From Notoacmeibacter sp. MSK16QG-6 (GTDB taxonomy: Bacteria > Pseudomonadota > Alphaproteobacteria > Rhizobiales > Rhizobiaceae), in the NCBI RefSeq assembly GCF_024158145.1, contig NZ_JAMYXM010000002.1, positions 434,001-498,000 of the forward strand: a stretch of DNA of 64,000 bases, given 5' to 3'. Shown here piece by piece: positions 1 to 11,605 of this stretch. A program made the translations under genes and the position numbers. The notes under the pieces are model-generated. The model had not been told where the DNA came from. It was given only the letters and a program-made list of their open reading frames with translations, and searched no databases. The number at the start of each line of letters is the position of its first letter. Position 1 is the stretch's first letter.

Positions 1-355
1 CATGGCGGGCATCTTCCGCGTTGAGGCCGAGCAACGCTCGGCCATCGTCGAGACCAACAGCCTTCGCAATCGTGGTCTCGTCGGTAAACCGGTTGCCCGC
101 CACGGCCAGTTCAGCCACTCCGAAGCCGGTGGCCTTTGCCACAGCGCCGGTGACGACCGGCATATGACCGCCCATGACGGCGCCCGCGACGATCCATGAG
201 GCGAAAAACCCACCTACTATTAAGGGGGTGGCGGCATCGGGAACCGCAATCTGGCCGAGCATAAAGCGACGGCAAAAGCGCACAGGACGACGCAAGGGTT
301 TTGGCAGAACACCAAAATCACGCGGTAGCGAGAGGCGATCGGTCAACGTCCGCAT
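1..355 (-). CDS. ftsQ: Cell-division protein FtsQ, N-terminal part (cut by window edge)
   Basis: FtsQ is the bitopic divisome scaffold linking early and late division proteins. The first 118 codons are visible: an Arg-rich cytoplasmic tail (to about residue 43), one hydrophobic segment at about 44-61 (VGGFFASWIVAGAVMG), and from about residue 77 the start of the periplasmic POTRA domain with VAELAVAGNRF and a following GLDDGRALLGLNAEDAR stretch typical of rhizobial FtsQ. The ATG at 355 lies inside the end of ddlB (13-bp overlap), which implies translational coupling. The gene continues beyond base 1; ftsA and ftsZ would be expected next. The family call is firm from position and motif; the C-terminus cannot be judged. 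Confidence 0.88.
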   Translation of the reverse strand, partial: MRTLTDRLSLPRDFGVLPKPLRRPVRFCRRFMLGQIAVPDAATPLIVGGFFASWIVAGAVMGGHMPVVTGAVAKATGFGVAELAVAGNRFTDETTIAKAVGLDDGRALLGLNAEDARH

Positions 356-1266
356 GACGCATCCTCCACCATCCAGCTCACCAGTTCCGCCATCGAATGA
401 CCGGCATGCGCCGCGAGTTCCGGCACCAGCGATTGTTCCGTCATGCCGGGTTGGGTATTGACCTCGAGCCAGATGATCTCGCCATCTTCGGATCGCCGAT
501 CGTCGTAGCGAAAATCGGAACGCGAAACGCCCCGGCAACTCATCGCCTTATGGGCGCGCAACGAGTAGTCCTGAATTTTGCGTGTCACATGGACGGGCAA
601 ATCAGCCGGACAGATATGCGAGGCGCCGTGCTCGGAATACTTTTCGTCGTAATCGTAGAACTTGTCGCTATGCGGCACGATTTCGGTCACGCCGATGGCG
701 ACATCGCCCATGACAGCACAGGTCAATTCCCGACCGTAAATGTAGCGCTCCACCATGACGACATCGCCGTACTTCCATTCATCGGAAGTGAGCGATTGCG
801 GCGGATGAGGCTGGTCGCTGTCCACGATCAATACGCCGAAGGACGATCCCTCCGCGACAGGCTTGATCACATAAGGCGTCGGAATGGGATGGGACGAACC
901 GACATCGAAGCGGTTCATGACCTTCGATTCGGCCACCGGAATGCCTGCCTTTTTGGCCAGGATCTTGCTGATTTCCTTATCCATCGCCAGCGCTGAGGAC
1001 AGAACGCCGGAATGGGTATACGGAATGCCCATGAACTCCAGAATGCCCTGAACAGTGCCGTCTTCGCCGAACGGTCCATGCAGCGCATTGAAAGCCACGT
1101 CTGGCTTAATCTCTGAGAGCGTAAGGGGCAGTGTGCGATCTACATCGACACGGCTCACACGGTATCCCGCCTTTTCCAGAGCGGCAGCGCACGCTTCGCC
1201 GGAATTGAGGCTGACCGGCCTCTCCGACGAAAAACCTCCCATTAATACGGCGACGTGGCGGCTCAT
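343..1266 (-). CDS. ddlB: D-alanine--D-alanine ligase
   Basis: ATP-grasp ligase that makes the D-Ala-D-Ala dipeptide used by MurF. The 307-aa frame begins MSRHVAVLMGGFSSERPVSL, the usual Ddl N-terminus, and keeps the glycine loop VAEGSSFGV and the C-terminal metal/substrate motif WLEVNTQPGMTEQSLVPE. An in-frame start 7 codons upstream (1287) is possible, but MSRHVAVL matches family starts better. About 166 bp separate it from murB, the largest gap inside this cluster, so an internal promoter there is possible though I see no convincing one. Its 3' end overlaps the ftsQ start. Confidence 0.96.
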   Translation of the reverse strand: MSRHVAVLMGGFSSERPVSLNSGEACAAALEKAGYRVSRVDVDRTLPLTLSEIKPDVAFNALHGPFGEDGTVQGILEFMGIPYTHSGVLSSALAMDKEISKILAKKAGIPVAESKVMNRFDVGSSHPIPTPYVIKPVAEGSSFGVLIVDSDQPHPPQSLTSDEWKYGDVVMVERYIYGRELTCAVMGDVAIGVTEIVPHSDKFYDYDEKYSEHGASHICPADLPVHVTRKIQDYSLRAHKAMSCRGVSRSDFRYDDRRSEDGEIIWLEVNTQPGMTEQSLVPELAAHAGHSMAELVSWMVEDASCGR

Positions 1267-1432
1267 GGCACCCCTTGCAAGCGGCAAGATTGCGGTATGA
1301 TTCAGCCGCCACCCTATGAGGTGGATGGTTAATCAGTGGTTAGCATTTTAGGAACTGGAAAGATTTTGTCAGGGTTTCGGAAACCTTTCGGCAGACCATC
1401 CGGTCAGGACGCGGCCGGGCGCCTGGAGACCG

Positions 1433-2407
1433 TCAACCACCCATAAATGGCTCGACCTCAGCGCCCGGCGCAAATTTTCCGATTCGTTTGATTTCCCAAT
1501 GCAGTTCGATGTCCTGACTGTCGCGCACGCGCCGGCGAACCGTCTCGCCCAGCGTTTCGAGATCATGAGCCGTCGCTTCACCGCGATTGATCATGAAGTT
1601 GCAATGCATCTCACTCATCTGCGCATCACCGACGATCAGACCACGGCAACCAGCAGCATCGACGCATTTCCAGGCGCTGGTGCCTTCCGGGTTTTTGAAG
1701 GTCGAACCGCCTGTCTTCTCGCGAATCGGCTGTACCGTCTCACGGTGGTTCTGAACCTCGTCCATCGCTGACTTGATAGCATCGGCCTCACCCGTCGGCC
1801 CCTCGAAGACCGCATGGGTAAAGATATAGTCTGCCGGGGCCTCTGAATGGCGGTAGGCATAGCCCATATCGTCATGGCTGAGGACATGGCGTTCGCCTTT
1901 TCGATCATAGGCGATCACTTCGACCACCCGGTCGGTCGTCTCGACGCCATTCGCACCCGCGTTCATACGCAGGGCTCCGCCGATGGCGCCCGGTATGCCA
2001 TGATAGAAATGAAAGCCCGCGAGACCGGCGTCGAGCGCCGCCGCAGCCAGCCGCTTGTCGGGAGAAGCAGCGCCCACCTTCAACCGGTTGTCACCGACGG
2101 CTTCGATCGCGCCGAACCCGCGTGTCGACAGCCGAATGACGACGCCTTCGACTCCGCCATCCCGGACGAGGAGATTGGAACCGACGCCCACGACCATAAC
2201 CGGAACTTCGGCCGGCAGTGCCGCGAGAAAGGCTGCCAGATCCTCTTCGTCCTCTGGTTGGAAGAGCAATTCGGCCGGCCCGCCCACTTGAAACCAGGTC
2301 AGTTTCGCCATGGAATAGTTTGGCGTCAGCCGTCCGCGCACATGCCGCATTTTGTCGGCCAGCGTGTCGAACAGGTTTTCACCGTCGATCATCGAAATAC
2401 CGGTCAC
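1433..2407 (-). CDS. murB: UDP-N-acetylenolpyruvoylglucosamine reductase
   Basis: FAD-dependent reductase that converts UDP-GlcNAc-enolpyruvate to UDP-MurNAc with NADPH. The 324-aa protein has the FAD-binding region ([21 protein letters not shown] near residues 37-57, then [14 protein letters not shown]), the [17 protein letters not shown] motif, and the C-terminal substrate region [10 protein letters not shown] with the serine of the type I active site. The chosen start is a GTG at 2407 that overlaps the murC stop (GTGA); a second start, ATG at 2392, is also reasonable. It belongs to the overlapping murC-murB pair. Confidence 0.96.
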   Translation of the reverse strand: MTGISMIDGENLFDTLADKMRHVRGRLTPNYSMAKLTWFQVGGPAELLFQPEDEEDLAAFLAALPAEVPVMVVGVGSNLLVRDGGVEGVVIRLSTRGFGAIEAVGDNRLKVGAASPDKRLAAAALDAGLAGFHFYHGIPGAIGGALRMNAGANGVETTDRVVEVIAYDRKGERHVLSHDDMGYAYRHSEAPADYIFTHAVFEGPTGEADAIKSAMDEVQNHRETVQPIREKTGGSTFKNPEGTSAWKCVDAAGCRGLIVGDAQMSEMHCNFMINRGEATAHDLETLGETVRRRVRDSQDIELHWEIKRIGKFAPGAEVEPFMGG

Positions 2408-3813
2408 GCTGCCTCGCCCGCCGCCAACTCGTCTGGAAGGCTATTCGCCCAGAGGCTGATCGACCCTGCTCCAAGCATCAGAACGAAGTCGCCCGGCTCT
2501 GCGACCTCTCGGACGAAAGATGCAACCGCATCTTTGCCTTCCAGAACACGAGCATCGCGATGACCCCCTGCGCGAATGGAGGAAACGAGCGTCTCGGAAT
2601 TGATCCCGTCCATCGGATCTTCGCCAGCCGCGTAAACTGGCAGGATCGCCACGCAGTCCGCATCGTTGAAGCAGCCGGCAAAATCGTCGAAAAGATCGTG
2701 CAGGCGAGAATAGCGGTGCGGCTGGGCGATGGCGATCACCTTGCCCGATGCCGCGTCCCGTGCCGCGGCCAGGACAGCTCTTATCTCGACCGGATGATGG
2801 CCGTAATCGTCGAAGATATCCACGCCATTCCAGTTCCCCGTATGGGTGAAGCGGCGTTTCACCCCACCGAATGAAGAGATTCCGTCGCGAATATCGTCCG
2901 CGCTCATATCCAGCGCATGCGCCACGGCGATGGCGGCCGTTGCATTCGAAATATTGTGACGGCCAGGCATGGGCAGTTTGAGATTGTCGATCAGAACGCC
3001 GTCGCTGCCCTTTTTCGGGCGGATCATGACATCGAAACAGCTATGGCCGGCTTCAAAACGTGGATTGATGAAGCGGACATCCGCCTGCGGGTTCTCGCCA
3101 TAGGTGATGATCCGCCGGTCTTCGATCTTGGAAACAAGCGATTGCACCTCCGGGTGATCGATGCACATCACCCCAAACCCATAGAAAGGCACATTCTCCA
3201 CGAAACGGCGAAAGGCGGCGCGAACCGCATCGAAATCGCCGTAATGGTCGAGATGCTCCGGGTCGATATTGGTGACGACAGCGATCTCGGCGGGCAGTTT
3301 CAGAAATGTGCCATCACTTTCATCGGCTTCGACAACCATCCATTCGCCTTCGCCCATTCGCGCATTCGTGCCGTAGGCATTGATGATCCCGCCATTGATG
3401 ACGGTCGGATCGAGTCGGCCCGCCTCCAGCAGCGTCGCAATCATCGATGTCGTCGTCGTTTTGCCATGTGTGCCGCCAACGGCAATGGCCTGACGAAAAC
3501 GCATGAGTTCGGCAAGCATCTCCGCCCGGCGGACGATTGGGAGGGTTCGCTCCCGCGCGGCCATGAGTTCGGGATTGTCACGCTTGATCGCGGTGGAAAC
3601 GACAACAACCTCCGCATCGCCAAGATTATCGCCGCTTTGACCGACAAAGACGCTGATGCCCTTATCCCGCAGGCGCTTGACGTTGGCGTTGTCGGCTTGG
3701 TCGGACCCTTGCACCGAATAGCCGAGATTGTGCAGCACTTCGGCAATGCCGCTCATACCGATTCCGCCGATACCGATGAAATGTACGGTACCGATAGTGT
3801 GAGGCATAGCCAT
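2404..3813 (-). CDS. murC: UDP-N-acetylmuramate--L-alanine ligase
   Basis: First amino-acid-adding Mur ligase; attaches L-Ala to UDP-MurNAc in the cytoplasm. The 469-aa protein starts [20 protein letters not shown], a Rossmann-type UDP-binding loop, and carries the Mur ATP loop GTHGKTTT at residues 114-121 and the DDYGHHP motif of the C-terminal domain. The open frame extends about 119 codons further upstream, but that part reads as non-protein-like Arg-rich sequence; the ATG at 3813 has a GAAAGGG-type ribosome site and fits the usual length. It lies 46 bp downstream of murG and overlaps murB by 4 bp. Confidence 0.97.
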   Translation of the reverse strand: MAMPHTIGTVHFIGIGGIGMSGIAEVLHNLGYSVQGSDQADNANVKRLRDKGISVFVGQSGDNLGDAEVVVVSTAIKRDNPELMAARERTLPIVRRAEMLAELMRFRQAIAVGGTHGKTTTTSMIATLLEAGRLDPTVINGGIINAYGTNARMGEGEWMVVEADESDGTFLKLPAEIAVVTNIDPEHLDHYGDFDAVRAAFRRFVENVPFYGFGVMCIDHPEVQSLVSKIEDRRIITYGENPQADVRFINPRFEAGHSCFDVMIRPKKGSDGVLIDNLKLPMPGRHNISNATAAIAVAHALDMSADDIRDGISSFGGVKRRFTHTGNWNGVDIFDDYGHHPVEIRAVLAAARDAASGKVIAIAQPHRYSRLHDLFDDFAGCFNDADCVAILPVYAAGEDPMDGINSETLVSSIRAGGHRDARVLEGKDAVASFVREVAEPGDFVLMLGAGSISLWANSLPDELAAGEAA

Positions 3814-3859
3814 GGGCAGATAGCCCTTTCTTCTCGTTTGATACGTTCGCGACGCGAAA

Positions 3860-4954
3860 TTAGCGCGAGGCAATAGCCTCTGCCTCGTCGGCAAGCAAGG
3901 CGGCAGCATGCGGGCGACCGGTCGCCCGGGCCGCACTCGCCATCCGAGATAGTCGCGCAGGATCGTTCGCCATCTCACCGATAAGGCCGGCAAGCGATTG
4001 GGAAGTGAGATCGCTCTGCTCTCGCACAATGCAGCCTTCCGCCGCCTGAAGCGCCGCTGCATTCGCGCTCTGATCGTGATCGAGCGCATGCGGATAAGGC
4101 ACGAGGATCGACGGTCTGCCGATGGCAGCCAGTTCCGATACGGTTGAGGCCCCTGCCCGGCTGATGACAAGATGCGACCGGGCGATCCGCTCTGCCATGT
4201 CCGAGAAAAACGGCGAGACTTCCGCCTTTACACCAAGATCGGCATAAGCTTCTCGAACACGATCTTCATCGTCGCTACGCGCCTGCTGCGTGACTGACAG
4301 CCTGCTGCGCAGATCGTCCGGCAGTTGCGCGACTGCAGCCGGCAACGCCTCGCCAAAATATTGCGCACCCTGACTGCCACCGAAGACCAGAAGATTGAAC
4401 GGATTAGCCTGTTCTGGCGTAGAATATCTAAATGCCAACGCATGGAGCACGGCAGGCCGAACCGGATTTCCGGTCTGTACGGTGCGGTCTGGAAAACCGC
4501 TACCCTCCGGCGTCAGGAACCCACCCGCTATTCGCGTCACACGCGCTGCAAGCGCTCGGTTGGCGCGACCCATGACCGCATTTTGCTCGTGGATCATCGT
4601 CGGGATACCTCGTCGTATCCCCGCAAAAAGAGGCGGCAATGTCGGATAGCCGCCGAAGCCGACGACTGCGGCAGGTTTCAATTTTTGAAGCAGAGCAACC
4701 GATTGCCGATAGCCGGCAAACAATGCAGAGATCGCCTTGAGGACTGAAAGGGGGTTGCGGCCTCCAATTGTGGCCGACCGAACGACATGCACCGGTCCCG
4801 GAAAGCCTTCGGCGAATCGCTCGGCGCGCTCGTCCGTGGCAAGATGCACGTCCCAGCCGCGCGCGATCAGTTCGTGCGCGAGCGCCTCGGCCGGAAACAA
4901 ATGTCCGCCTGTGCCGCCCGCACTCAGCAGCATCATGCCTTTCGCATCAGCCAT
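3860..4954 (-). CDS. murG: UDP-GlcNAc:lipid I N-acetylglucosaminyltransferase
   Basis: GT28 enzyme that turns lipid I into lipid II at the inner face of the membrane. The 364-aa protein has the N-terminal glycine loop [14 protein letters not shown] (residues 9-22), the second loop [11 protein letters not shown], the motif [11 protein letters not shown], and the C-terminal UDP-GlcNAc site around VFGGSQGA and [20 protein letters not shown]. Its start follows the ftsW stop by 3 bp. Length and motifs are fully typical. Confidence 0.97.
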   Translation of the reverse strand: MADAKGMMLLSAGGTGGHLFPAEALAHELIARGWDVHLATDERAERFAEGFPGPVHVVRSATIGGRNPLSVLKAISALFAGYRQSVALLQKLKPAAVVGFGGYPTLPPLFAGIRRGIPTMIHEQNAVMGRANRALAARVTRIAGGFLTPEGSGFPDRTVQTGNPVRPAVLHALAFRYSTPEQANPFNLLVFGGSQGAQYFGEALPAAVAQLPDDLRSRLSVTQQARSDDEDRVREAYADLGVKAEVSPFFSDMAERIARSHLVISRAGASTVSELAAIGRPSILVPYPHALDHDQSANAAALQAAEGCIVREQSDLTSQSLAGLIGEMANDPARLSRMASAARATGRPHAAALLADEAEAIASR

Positions 4955-4957
4955 TCC

Positions 4958-6124
4958 CTACACCGCCGGTGTGAATGCGCCGGTGGGCGCCGACGACAGA
5001 TTGAATTCCAGCCCCGCCCGTTTCTCCGGCCGGTGACGCGTCAGCGCCAGAACCATGCCCATGGCGATAGCAGTCGCGATCAGCGAAGAGCCGCCGCTCG
5101 ACACGAATGGCAGCGTCATGCCTTTAGCGGGAAGCAGCTGCAGATTGACACCGATATTGATGACCGATTGCAGGCCGAAAATGGTGACGAGGCCGCAGGT
5201 CGCGAGGCGTGTGAATTCATCGCGTTCACGAAAGGCAAGCCAGAGACCACGAACGACGACGACCGTGAAGACAGCGAGCAGCAGGAGGCAGAAGACCGCG
5301 CCGAACTCTTCCGCAGCCACGGAGAAAACGAAGTCGGCATGGCTATCGGGCAAAGACCGTTTGACAATGCCTTCACCCGGACCCACGCCAAACCAGCCGC
5401 CATGCTGGATGGCCTGCATCGCTTGCATCACCTGGTAATTGTCGCCTTCTCCGGTGAGGAAGCGATTTATGCGGCTTTGGACATGGTCGAACGAAAGGTA
5501 GGCGGCTACTGCCGCGCCGACGCTCAGAACGCCAAGCCCGGTGATAAGCGCCCAGCCGAGCCCCGAAAGGAAGAACAGAACGCCGAATGTCGCCGCGACG
5601 AGCATGGTCTGGCCGAGATCCGGCTGGCCGACCAGAAGTGCCGAGACCAGCAGGAAAAGAACAATGGCAAAGATGTTTCCGGGAATTTCGGGCTTCTTCA
5701 TATGTTCGGAAAACAGCCAGGCGGCCATCACCACGAAAGCCGGCTTCATATATTCGGAGGGTTGGATCGAAAAACCGAAGATGTGAAGCCACCGGCGCGA
5801 GCCTTTAATCTCCATGCCGACGAACAGCACCAATACCATCATGATAAGGGTGACGAAAAATAGAATGGCCGAGAAACGCCTCACCTGCCTCGGCGACAGG
5901 AAAGACACCGCCACGAGGGCGATGACAGCCGGCACCATGAAGACGATCTGCCGAATGACGAAGTGATAGGGATCGAGCCCGATCCGCTCCGCCACTGCCG
6001 GGCTTGCTGCAAAGGATAATGTGATGCCGAACAGCATCAGCAAGAGCGATGAGACCAGCAGCCAGCGATCGATGGTCCACCACCAATCCGAAATGAGTCC
6101 ACGCTCGGTTCTCTTGAGGTTCAT
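4958..6124 (-). CDS. ftsW: Peptidoglycan glycosyltransferase/lipid II polymerase FtsW
   Basis: SEDS-family membrane protein of the divisome that polymerises glycan strands together with FtsI. The 388-aa sequence has about ten hydrophobic segments and SEDS signatures: [12 protein letters not shown], the loop [18 protein letters not shown], and the C-terminal [15 protein letters not shown]. It starts in a 4-bp overlap (ATGA, 6121-6124) with the murD stop. Its place between murD and murG supports FtsW rather than RodA. Confidence 0.96.
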   Translation of the reverse strand: MNLKRTERGLISDWWWTIDRWLLVSSLLLMLFGITLSFAASPAVAERIGLDPYHFVIRQIVFMVPAVIALVAVSFLSPRQVRRFSAILFFVTLIMMVLVLFVGMEIKGSRRWLHIFGFSIQPSEYMKPAFVVMAAWLFSEHMKKPEIPGNIFAIVLFLLVSALLVGQPDLGQTMLVAATFGVLFFLSGLGWALITGLGVLSVGAAVAAYLSFDHVQSRINRFLTGEGDNYQVMQAMQAIQHGGWFGVGPGEGIVKRSLPDSHADFVFSVAAEEFGAVFCLLLLAVFTVVVVRGLWLAFRERDEFTRLATCGLVTIFGLQSVINIGVNLQLLPAKGMTLPFVSSGGSSLIATAIAMGMVLALTRHRPEKRAGLEFNLSSAPTGAFTPAV

Positions 6125-7518
6125 TGGGCATCACCTCCGATAGGTTCGGCGCCGGGAAGCGCGAGGACGGCGGCGCGGAACGCATCGCCGCGCACTTCGA
6201 AATTGCGGAACTGGTCGAAACTGGCGCAGGCCGGCGAAAGCAGAACCACGCCACCACCCGCTTCATCTGCATCACGCGCTGCATGAGCGACGGCGACGTT
6301 CAGCGTATCGCTGATCTCATAACAAACCTTTTCACCGAGAGAGGCGGCAAAACCCGGAGCGGCTTCTCCGATGAGATAGGCTTTTTCGACACGTTCGAAG
6401 AGCGGGGAAAGAGCTTCGATCCCGCCTTCTTTCGGCAATCCGCCGGCGATCCAGCGAACATGGTCGAAGGACGACAGCGCCGGCGCCGCAGCCTCGGCAT
6501 TGGTCGCTTTTGAGTCGTTGATGAAGAGCGTCTTCCCGATCCGCGCTACCTGTTCCATCCGATGCGCCAAGCCGGGAAAGGTTCGCAGACCTTCGCGGAT
6601 AATATCTTCTTCCAGACCGAGCTTCAGGCATACGCCAATGGCCGCCATGGCGTTTTGGGCATTGTGTCTGCCGCGCAGCGAGCCGATACCGTCAAGGGAT
6701 GCGATGACCCTCCGGTCGGGCTCCAAGGCGAGCACAATATCATTCCCATCGGCAAAAAGACCGGTTCCGAGATGCTGCGTCGTCGATATCCGTAGCGGCT
6801 CCCGTCCTTCGGCGAGCAAGGAGTCGGAGAGACGCTTCCCGTAGACATCGTCAATGCCGACAATGGCATGGTCGCTACCATGGACAAGCTGCGCCTTGAT
6901 CGCGGCATAGTTCTCGATATTGCCGTGACGGTCCAAATGGTCCGGGGTGATATTCAGCAGAATACCAACGGTCGGATCGAGACCGGGCGCCAGATCGATC
7001 TGATAGGACGAACATTCGACGACGTAGTGGCGGCCTTCCGCGGGCGGATCGAGCGTCAGAACGGCACGTCCGATATTGCCGCCCATTTGCACATCTTTTC
7101 CGGCCGTGTGCAGCATATGAGCGATCAGGGCTGTTGTCGTGGATTTGCCGTTGGTGCCGGTGATCGCAATAAACGGAGCGGTCGGCCCGAAAGCTCGGCG
7201 TTCCCTCGCAAATAGCTCGACATCGCCGACAATTGGTACACCTGCGTCTTTCGCCAACATAGCCGACCAATGAGGCTTCGGGTGGGTCAATGGCACGCCA
7301 GGCGCAAGAACAAGCGCTGCCAGCCCAGTCCAATCCAGTTCGCGAAGGTCGCCGGTCGGCACGCCTTCCTGCCGGGCCTTTTCAATACTATCGGGGCTGT
7401 CGTCGAACGCCGTCAGTTCCGCTCCGCCGGCCAGGAGCGCCTTCGCCGTAGCGACACCCGAGCCGCCAAGCCCGAAAAGCGCCACTCGTTTGCCGGAGAA
7501 GGAGCGGACCGGGATCAT
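6121..7518 (-). CDS. murD: UDP-N-acetylmuramoylalanine--D-glutamate ligase
   Basis: Second Mur ligase; adds D-Glu to UDP-MurNAc-L-Ala. The 465-aa protein has an N-terminal [17 protein letters not shown] nucleotide-binding loop, the ATP loop [13 protein letters not shown], the [10 protein letters not shown] region, and [13 protein letters not shown] characteristic of MurD. The start codon lies 3 bp after the mraY stop and the 3' end overlaps ftsW by 4 bp, so the genes are probably co-translated. Confidence 0.97.
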   Translation of the reverse strand: MIPVRSFSGKRVALFGLGGSGVATAKALLAGGAELTAFDDSPDSIEKARQEGVPTGDLRELDWTGLAALVLAPGVPLTHPKPHWSAMLAKDAGVPIVGDVELFARERRAFGPTAPFIAITGTNGKSTTTALIAHMLHTAGKDVQMGGNIGRAVLTLDPPAEGRHYVVECSSYQIDLAPGLDPTVGILLNITPDHLDRHGNIENYAAIKAQLVHGSDHAIVGIDDVYGKRLSDSLLAEGREPLRISTTQHLGTGLFADGNDIVLALEPDRRVIASLDGIGSLRGRHNAQNAMAAIGVCLKLGLEEDIIREGLRTFPGLAHRMEQVARIGKTLFINDSKATNAEAAAPALSSFDHVRWIAGGLPKEGGIEALSPLFERVEKAYLIGEAAPGFAASLGEKVCYEISDTLNVAVAHAARDADEAGGGVVLLSPACASFDQFRNFEVRGDAFRAAVLALPGAEPIGGDAQ

Positions 7519-7521
7519 CGA

Positions 7522-8604
7522 TCAGCGAACCTTGAGCGTCGAAAGGCCGATTGCTGCGAGGATCAGCGCGATGATCCAGAAACGGATGACCACTTGGCTC
7601 TCGGTCCATCCTTTCTTTTCGAAATGGTGATGAATCGGCGCCATCAGGAAGACGCGCTTGCCGGTCCTCTTGTAGACAGCGACCTGAATGATGACCGACA
7701 ACGCCTCGATTACGAAAAGGCCGCCGATGATGGCAAGCACCAGTTCGTGTTTGGTGGCGACCGCGACCGTCCCGATCAGGCCGCCGAGCGCAAGGCTGCC
7801 CGTGTCGCCCATGAAGATGGCCGCTGGGGGCGCGTTGAACCATAGAAAGCCTAGTCCGGCCCCAACCACAGCGCCCAATATGACCGCCAGTTCGCCGGTG
7901 CCGGGCACGAAATGGATCTGGAGATAATTGGCGAAGATTGCGTTACCCGAAAGATAGGCGATGAGAGCGAAACTTGCCGCCGCGATCATGACCGGAACCG
8001 TCGCCAGACCGTCCAGACCGTCGGTGAGGTTGACCGCATTCGCTGCGCCGACGATCACCACGGAAGCAAAGACCGCAAAAAACCACCCCATATGGATCAT
8101 CAGATCCTTGAAGAAGGGAAAGGTCAGCGACGAGGAAAAGGGCTTCTGCCCAGCCTGGATGATCGTCCAGGATGCGATGCCCGCGATAATGAACTCTGCG
8201 GCCAGGCGAGAGGCTCCCGAGAAGCCGAGATGGCTCTGCTTCGTCACCTTAAGATAATCATCATAGAAGCCGATGATGCCGAATGCGATGGTGACGAGCA
8301 AAACGCACCAGACATAGGTCGAATAGGGATTTGCCCAGAGAAAAGAAGAACCCAGAATACCCACGAGGATCATCAGCCCACCCATGGTGGGCGTACCGGC
8401 TTTCTTGAAATGGGTTTGCGGCCCGTCTGCGCGGATCGGCTGGCCCTTGCCCTGTCGAACGCGCATCGTATTGATGATGGCCGGACCGAAGAGAAACACG
8501 ATCATCGCCGCCGTCACCATCGCCGCACCGCTACGAAATGTGATATAGCGGAACACGTTGAAGAAAGAGACGGTCTCTTTCAGATCAACCAGTAGATACA
8601 GCAC
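7522..8604 (-). CDS. mraY: Phospho-N-acetylmuramoyl-pentapeptide transferase
   Basis: Integral membrane enzyme that transfers phospho-MurNAc-pentapeptide to undecaprenyl phosphate, giving lipid I. The 360-aa protein has about ten membrane segments and MraY signatures: [28 protein letters not shown], the Asp pair in [18 protein letters not shown] and [14 protein letters not shown] place the start at a GTG (8604, protein beginning [10 protein letters not shown]) with a GAAGAAGGGG ribosome site upstream; a TTG 7 codons earlier would overlap that site. Homologues usually begin ML-. Confidence 0.96.
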   Translation of the reverse strand: MLYLLVDLKETVSFFNVFRYITFRSGAAMVTAAMIVFLFGPAIINTMRVRQGKGQPIRADGPQTHFKKAGTPTMGGLMILVGILGSSFLWANPYSTYVWCVLLVTIAFGIIGFYDDYLKVTKQSHLGFSGASRLAAEFIIAGIASWTIIQAGQKPFSSSLTFPFFKDLMIHMGWFFAVFASVVIVGAANAVNLTDGLDGLATVPVMIAAASFALIAYLSGNAIFANYLQIHFVPGTGELAVILGAVVGAGLGFLWFNAPPAAIFMGDTGSLALGGLIGTVAVATKHELVLAIIGGLFVIEALSVIIQVAVYKRTGKRVFLMAPIHHHFEKKGWTESQVVIRFWIIALILAAIGLSTLKVR

Positions 8605-8663
8605 AGCGTATCGCCCCTTCTTCAATAGTCCCCGCTAGCGTGGCAAAGCTGCCGCGCCGCTAT

Positions 8664-10079
8664 TTACTCTTTTGCAGCCGAACCGCGCATAGTCGTCACC
8701 AACCGTGACAGCCCGACACCGTTCGATCCCTTTACCAGAACCACATCGCCATCGCGCAATTTCTGCCGGGCCAGCGCGATGAGCGCGTCGACATCGGCGC
8801 AATGATGGCCTTTTATATCGTCAGGAAGCGCGTCCTGCAGCGCTACTATCTCGTCACCAACCGTGAACACTTCGTCCACTTTCGCAGCCTTTATCGGTTC
8901 GACCAGTTCCGCATGATAGGCAGCGCTTCTTTCGCCAAGCTCGCGCATATCACCCAAAATCGCGATCCGTCGGCCGCCCTCCGGCAAACTGGCCTGTCCA
9001 AGGCTGGCCAGCGTAGCGGCAACGGAGGCTGGGTTGGCGTTATAACTTTCGTCGATCAGCGTGATTGTTCCGCCATCGTTGGATGCGACGGTGTGGGTCT
9101 CGCCCCGGCCTGTCCCTGCGCGCAGCGTCGCGAGCGCGATAGCCGCTTTTCCAACATCGGCGCCAGTCAGCTTGGCCGCCCCCAGAACAGCCAGCGCATT
9201 TTGCGCCATATGTCGGCCGCCGACGCCCAGCTTCAACTCCATCGCATCGTCGGAAAGGCTGATCGCGAGTTGCCCGCCATCGCGGGTCGGCGTGTATTCG
9301 CGGAGCTGAAATGCAGACCGTGGATGCTCGCCAAAACCAAGAACATGATCGACGCCAGCCTGTCGCGCGAGGTCCTCAAGCAACGCGAACCGTTCATCGT
9401 CCCGGTTCAATAACGCTGTCCCGCCCGTCACAACGCCTTCGAAAATCTCAGCCTTTGCCCGAGCGATTTCTTCAATCGACGAAAAATGCCCGATATGGGC
9501 CGGCGCAATGATCGTGATGATCGCGATGTGAGGGCGTACCATTTTCACCAGCGGCCGGATTTCTCCGGGGTGGTTCATGCCGATTTCGAAAATGCCGTAC
9601 TGGGTCGATTCCGGCATCCGCGCCAATGTCAGGGGTACGCCCCAATGGTTGTTGAAGCTCTTGTCGGATGCATGAACAGCACCTGACGTTTCCAACGCTG
9701 TGCGCAGCATTTCCTTGGTGGTCGTTTTGCCGGACGATCCGGTGACGGCGATAATCCGAGCGCGGCTGCGCGCCCGCGCCGCCTGACCCAACCGACCCAA
9801 TGCCTCCAGCACATCGTTGACGACGATCATCGGCGTCCGAAGCCGGCCCATCGCCGGAAGCTTGCCTTCCGAAACGACAAGCAATGCTGCGCCGTTGGCG
9901 ACTGCTTTTGTGCAGAAATCATGACCGTCGAACCGGTCGCCCTTTATGGCGAAAAACACCTCCCCGGTCCGAACGGTGCGGCTATCGATCGAAATACCGC
10001 TGATACCCTCGGGCATCTCGCCAACGGGCCGACCGTCCATGGCCGCAATCATATCGTCGCTTGTCCAGAGAAAACTCAC
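8664..10079 (-). CDS. murF: UDP-MurNAc-tripeptide--D-alanyl-D-alanine ligase
   Basis: Last cytoplasmic Mur ligase; adds D-Ala-D-Ala from Ddl. The 471-aa protein has an N-terminal domain with GISIDSRTV and [17 protein letters not shown], the ATP loop [14 protein letters not shown], the [16 protein letters not shown] motif typical of MurF, and a C-terminal domain with [11 protein letters not shown]. It starts in a 4-bp overlap with murE and is followed by a 59-bp gap before mraY. Confidence 0.97.
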   Translation of the reverse strand: MSFLWTSDDMIAAMDGRPVGEMPEGISGISIDSRTVRTGEVFFAIKGDRFDGHDFCTKAVANGAALLVVSEGKLPAMGRLRTPMIVVNDVLEALGRLGQAARARSRARIIAVTGSSGKTTTKEMLRTALETSGAVHASDKSFNNHWGVPLTLARMPESTQYGIFEIGMNHPGEIRPLVKMVRPHIAIITIIAPAHIGHFSSIEEIARAKAEIFEGVVTGGTALLNRDDERFALLEDLARQAGVDHVLGFGEHPRSAFQLREYTPTRDGGQLAISLSDDAMELKLGVGGRHMAQNALAVLGAAKLTGADVGKAAIALATLRAGTGRGETHTVASNDGGTITLIDESYNANPASVAATLASLGQASLPEGGRRIAILGDMRELGERSAAYHAELVEPIKAAKVDEVFTVGDEIVALQDALPDDIKGHHCADVDALIALARQKLRDGDVVLVKGSNGVGLSRLVTTMRGSAAKE

Positions 10080-11548
10080 GAGGCAGCTCCCGCCGAATGC
10101 TCGGCCTGAGCCGCCAGCGCCTGCCGCGCTTCATCATGGTCGGAAAATGGCAGCGTCTCACCCTTGATCGTTTGACCCGTTTCGTGCCCCTTGCCGGCGA
10201 TCACCAGCGTATCGCCCGGTCCGAGCATATCCACCCCAACCTCGATTGCCCTGCGGCGATCTCCGATCTCCTGTGCATCGGGCACAGCTTCGAGGATCGC
10301 GGCGCGGATCAGACCGGGCTCCTCGGAGCGTGGATTATCGTCCGTGACGATGATCGTATCGGCCAACCGTCCGGCGATTTCCCCCATGATCGGCCGTTTG
10401 CCAGGGTCACGGTCACCACCACAGCCGAAGACGACCACGACTTTGCCGGTGGTGAAGGGGCGGACCGCCTTCAGCACGTTCTCCAGCGCTTCCGGCTTGT
10501 GGGCGTAATCGACGTAAACCGCCGCGCCATCTCTCGTCGCGCCGACCTTTTCTAACCGACCGCTTGCACCTTTCAGTCCGTGCAGCGCTGCAAAAACCGA
10601 GGCGGCGTCGCTGCCCGTCGAAATCGCAAGACCTGCGGCAACCAGAGCATTTGCCATCTGGAATTCACCGGCCAACGGCAAATCGACCTCATGATGATCG
10701 CCGGCGTAAAGGATCTGCGCACGCTGACCATCCTGCAATTGTTCGCACCGCTCCAAGCGCAGCAAGCTGCCAAGGCGCCCGACAGTGAGAGCCTCGCATC
10801 CGCCTTCTTCAGCCGCAGAAATCGTCTTTTCGCTCCAGGGGTCGTCGGAAAAGACAATCGCCGGCGCGCCATTCGGCAGCAACTCTCTAAAGAGCCGCAT
10901 TTTGGCGCGGTGGTAGTCCTCAGCATCGGTATGGAAATCGAGATGGTCGCGGCCGAGGTTCGTGAATCCGCCAGCCGCAAGTCGCACACCGTCGAGGCGA
11001 TACATTTCCAAACCGTGGCTCGATGCTTCCATGGCACCATGGGTGACGCCCGAGGCCGCCAGCTCGGCAAGCAGGGCGTGCAATGAAATCGGATCGGGCG
11101 TTGTGAGCGAACCAAATTCTTCCCGGCCTGGCGCCGTCACGCCCGTGGTACCGATGGAAGCGGCCTGCAGACCGATATGGCTCCATATCTGGCGCACGAA
11201 AGACGCCACCGATGTTTTACCTGCCGTGCCGGTAACGGCGACCATTGTTTCCGGCTGGCCGCATGAGAACCGCGCAGCAGAGAGCGCTAGTGCCCTGCGA
11301 ATATTGTCGGTTCGAAAAACCGGAATGGAGAGGTCTTTGAGCACCGCGGCCCGATCGGCGACCACTGCCATGGCGCCGGCCTTTTCGGCATCGGCAGCGA
11401 AGGCAGCCCCATCGGTTTTTGTACCGGGAATTGCGAAGAAGAGCGTTCCGGCGCCAACCTGCCGCGAATCGCTAGCAAGGCCTGCAATGGCGTGATCCGA
11501 ACCGACCTCGCCCAATTGCACCAGATCAGCGATATCCGCGAGTCGCAT
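10076..11548 (-). CDS. murE: UDP-MurNAc-L-Ala-D-Glu--meso-diaminopimelate ligase
   Basis: Third Mur ligase. The 490-aa protein shows the ATP loop [13 protein letters not shown], the central TTPDPISLH stretch, and the C-terminal [16 protein letters not shown]. The specificity motif reads DNPRSE (in [12 protein letters not shown]), the form found in meso-DAP-adding MurE enzymes, so the wall should be the A1-gamma type usual in Gram-negative bacteria. The start at 11548 is preceded by AAGGGGACC. It overlaps murF by 4 bp and lies 57 bp after ftsI. Confidence 0.97.
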   Translation of the reverse strand: MRLADIADLVQLGEVGSDHAIAGLASDSRQVGAGTLFFAIPGTKTDGAAFAADAEKAGAMAVVADRAAVLKDLSIPVFRTDNIRRALALSAARFSCGQPETMVAVTGTAGKTSVASFVRQIWSHIGLQAASIGTTGVTAPGREEFGSLTTPDPISLHALLAELAASGVTHGAMEASSHGLEMYRLDGVRLAAGGFTNLGRDHLDFHTDAEDYHRAKMRLFRELLPNGAPAIVFSDDPWSEKTISAAEEGGCEALTVGRLGSLLRLERCEQLQDGQRAQILYAGDHHEVDLPLAGEFQMANALVAAGLAISTGSDAASVFAALHGLKGASGRLEKVGATRDGAAVYVDYAHKPEALENVLKAVRPFTTGKVVVVFGCGGDRDPGKRPIMGEIAGRLADTIIVTDDNPRSEEPGLIRAAILEAVPDAQEIGDRRRAIEVGVDMLGPGDTLVIAGKGHETGQTIKGETLPFSDHDEARQALAAQAEHSAGAAS

Positions 11549-11605
11549 AAGGTCCCCTTAGCCTGCCGGACTACCTATCTTCAGTAGGCAAGCCCACGGT
11601 GATTC

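Noticed and set aside
397-996. Long plus-strand open frame opposite ddlB
   Set aside because: Antisense to a certain gene; composition is His/Arg-rich as expected for mirror frames of GC-rich genes. The same applies to 1847-2563, 2917-3876, 4787-5863, 7912-8595 and 12878-13549.
2404-4170. N-terminal extension of murC by about 119 codons
   Set aside because: The extension is Arg-rich and overlaps murG; the ATG at 3813 with a ribosome site gives the usual protein.
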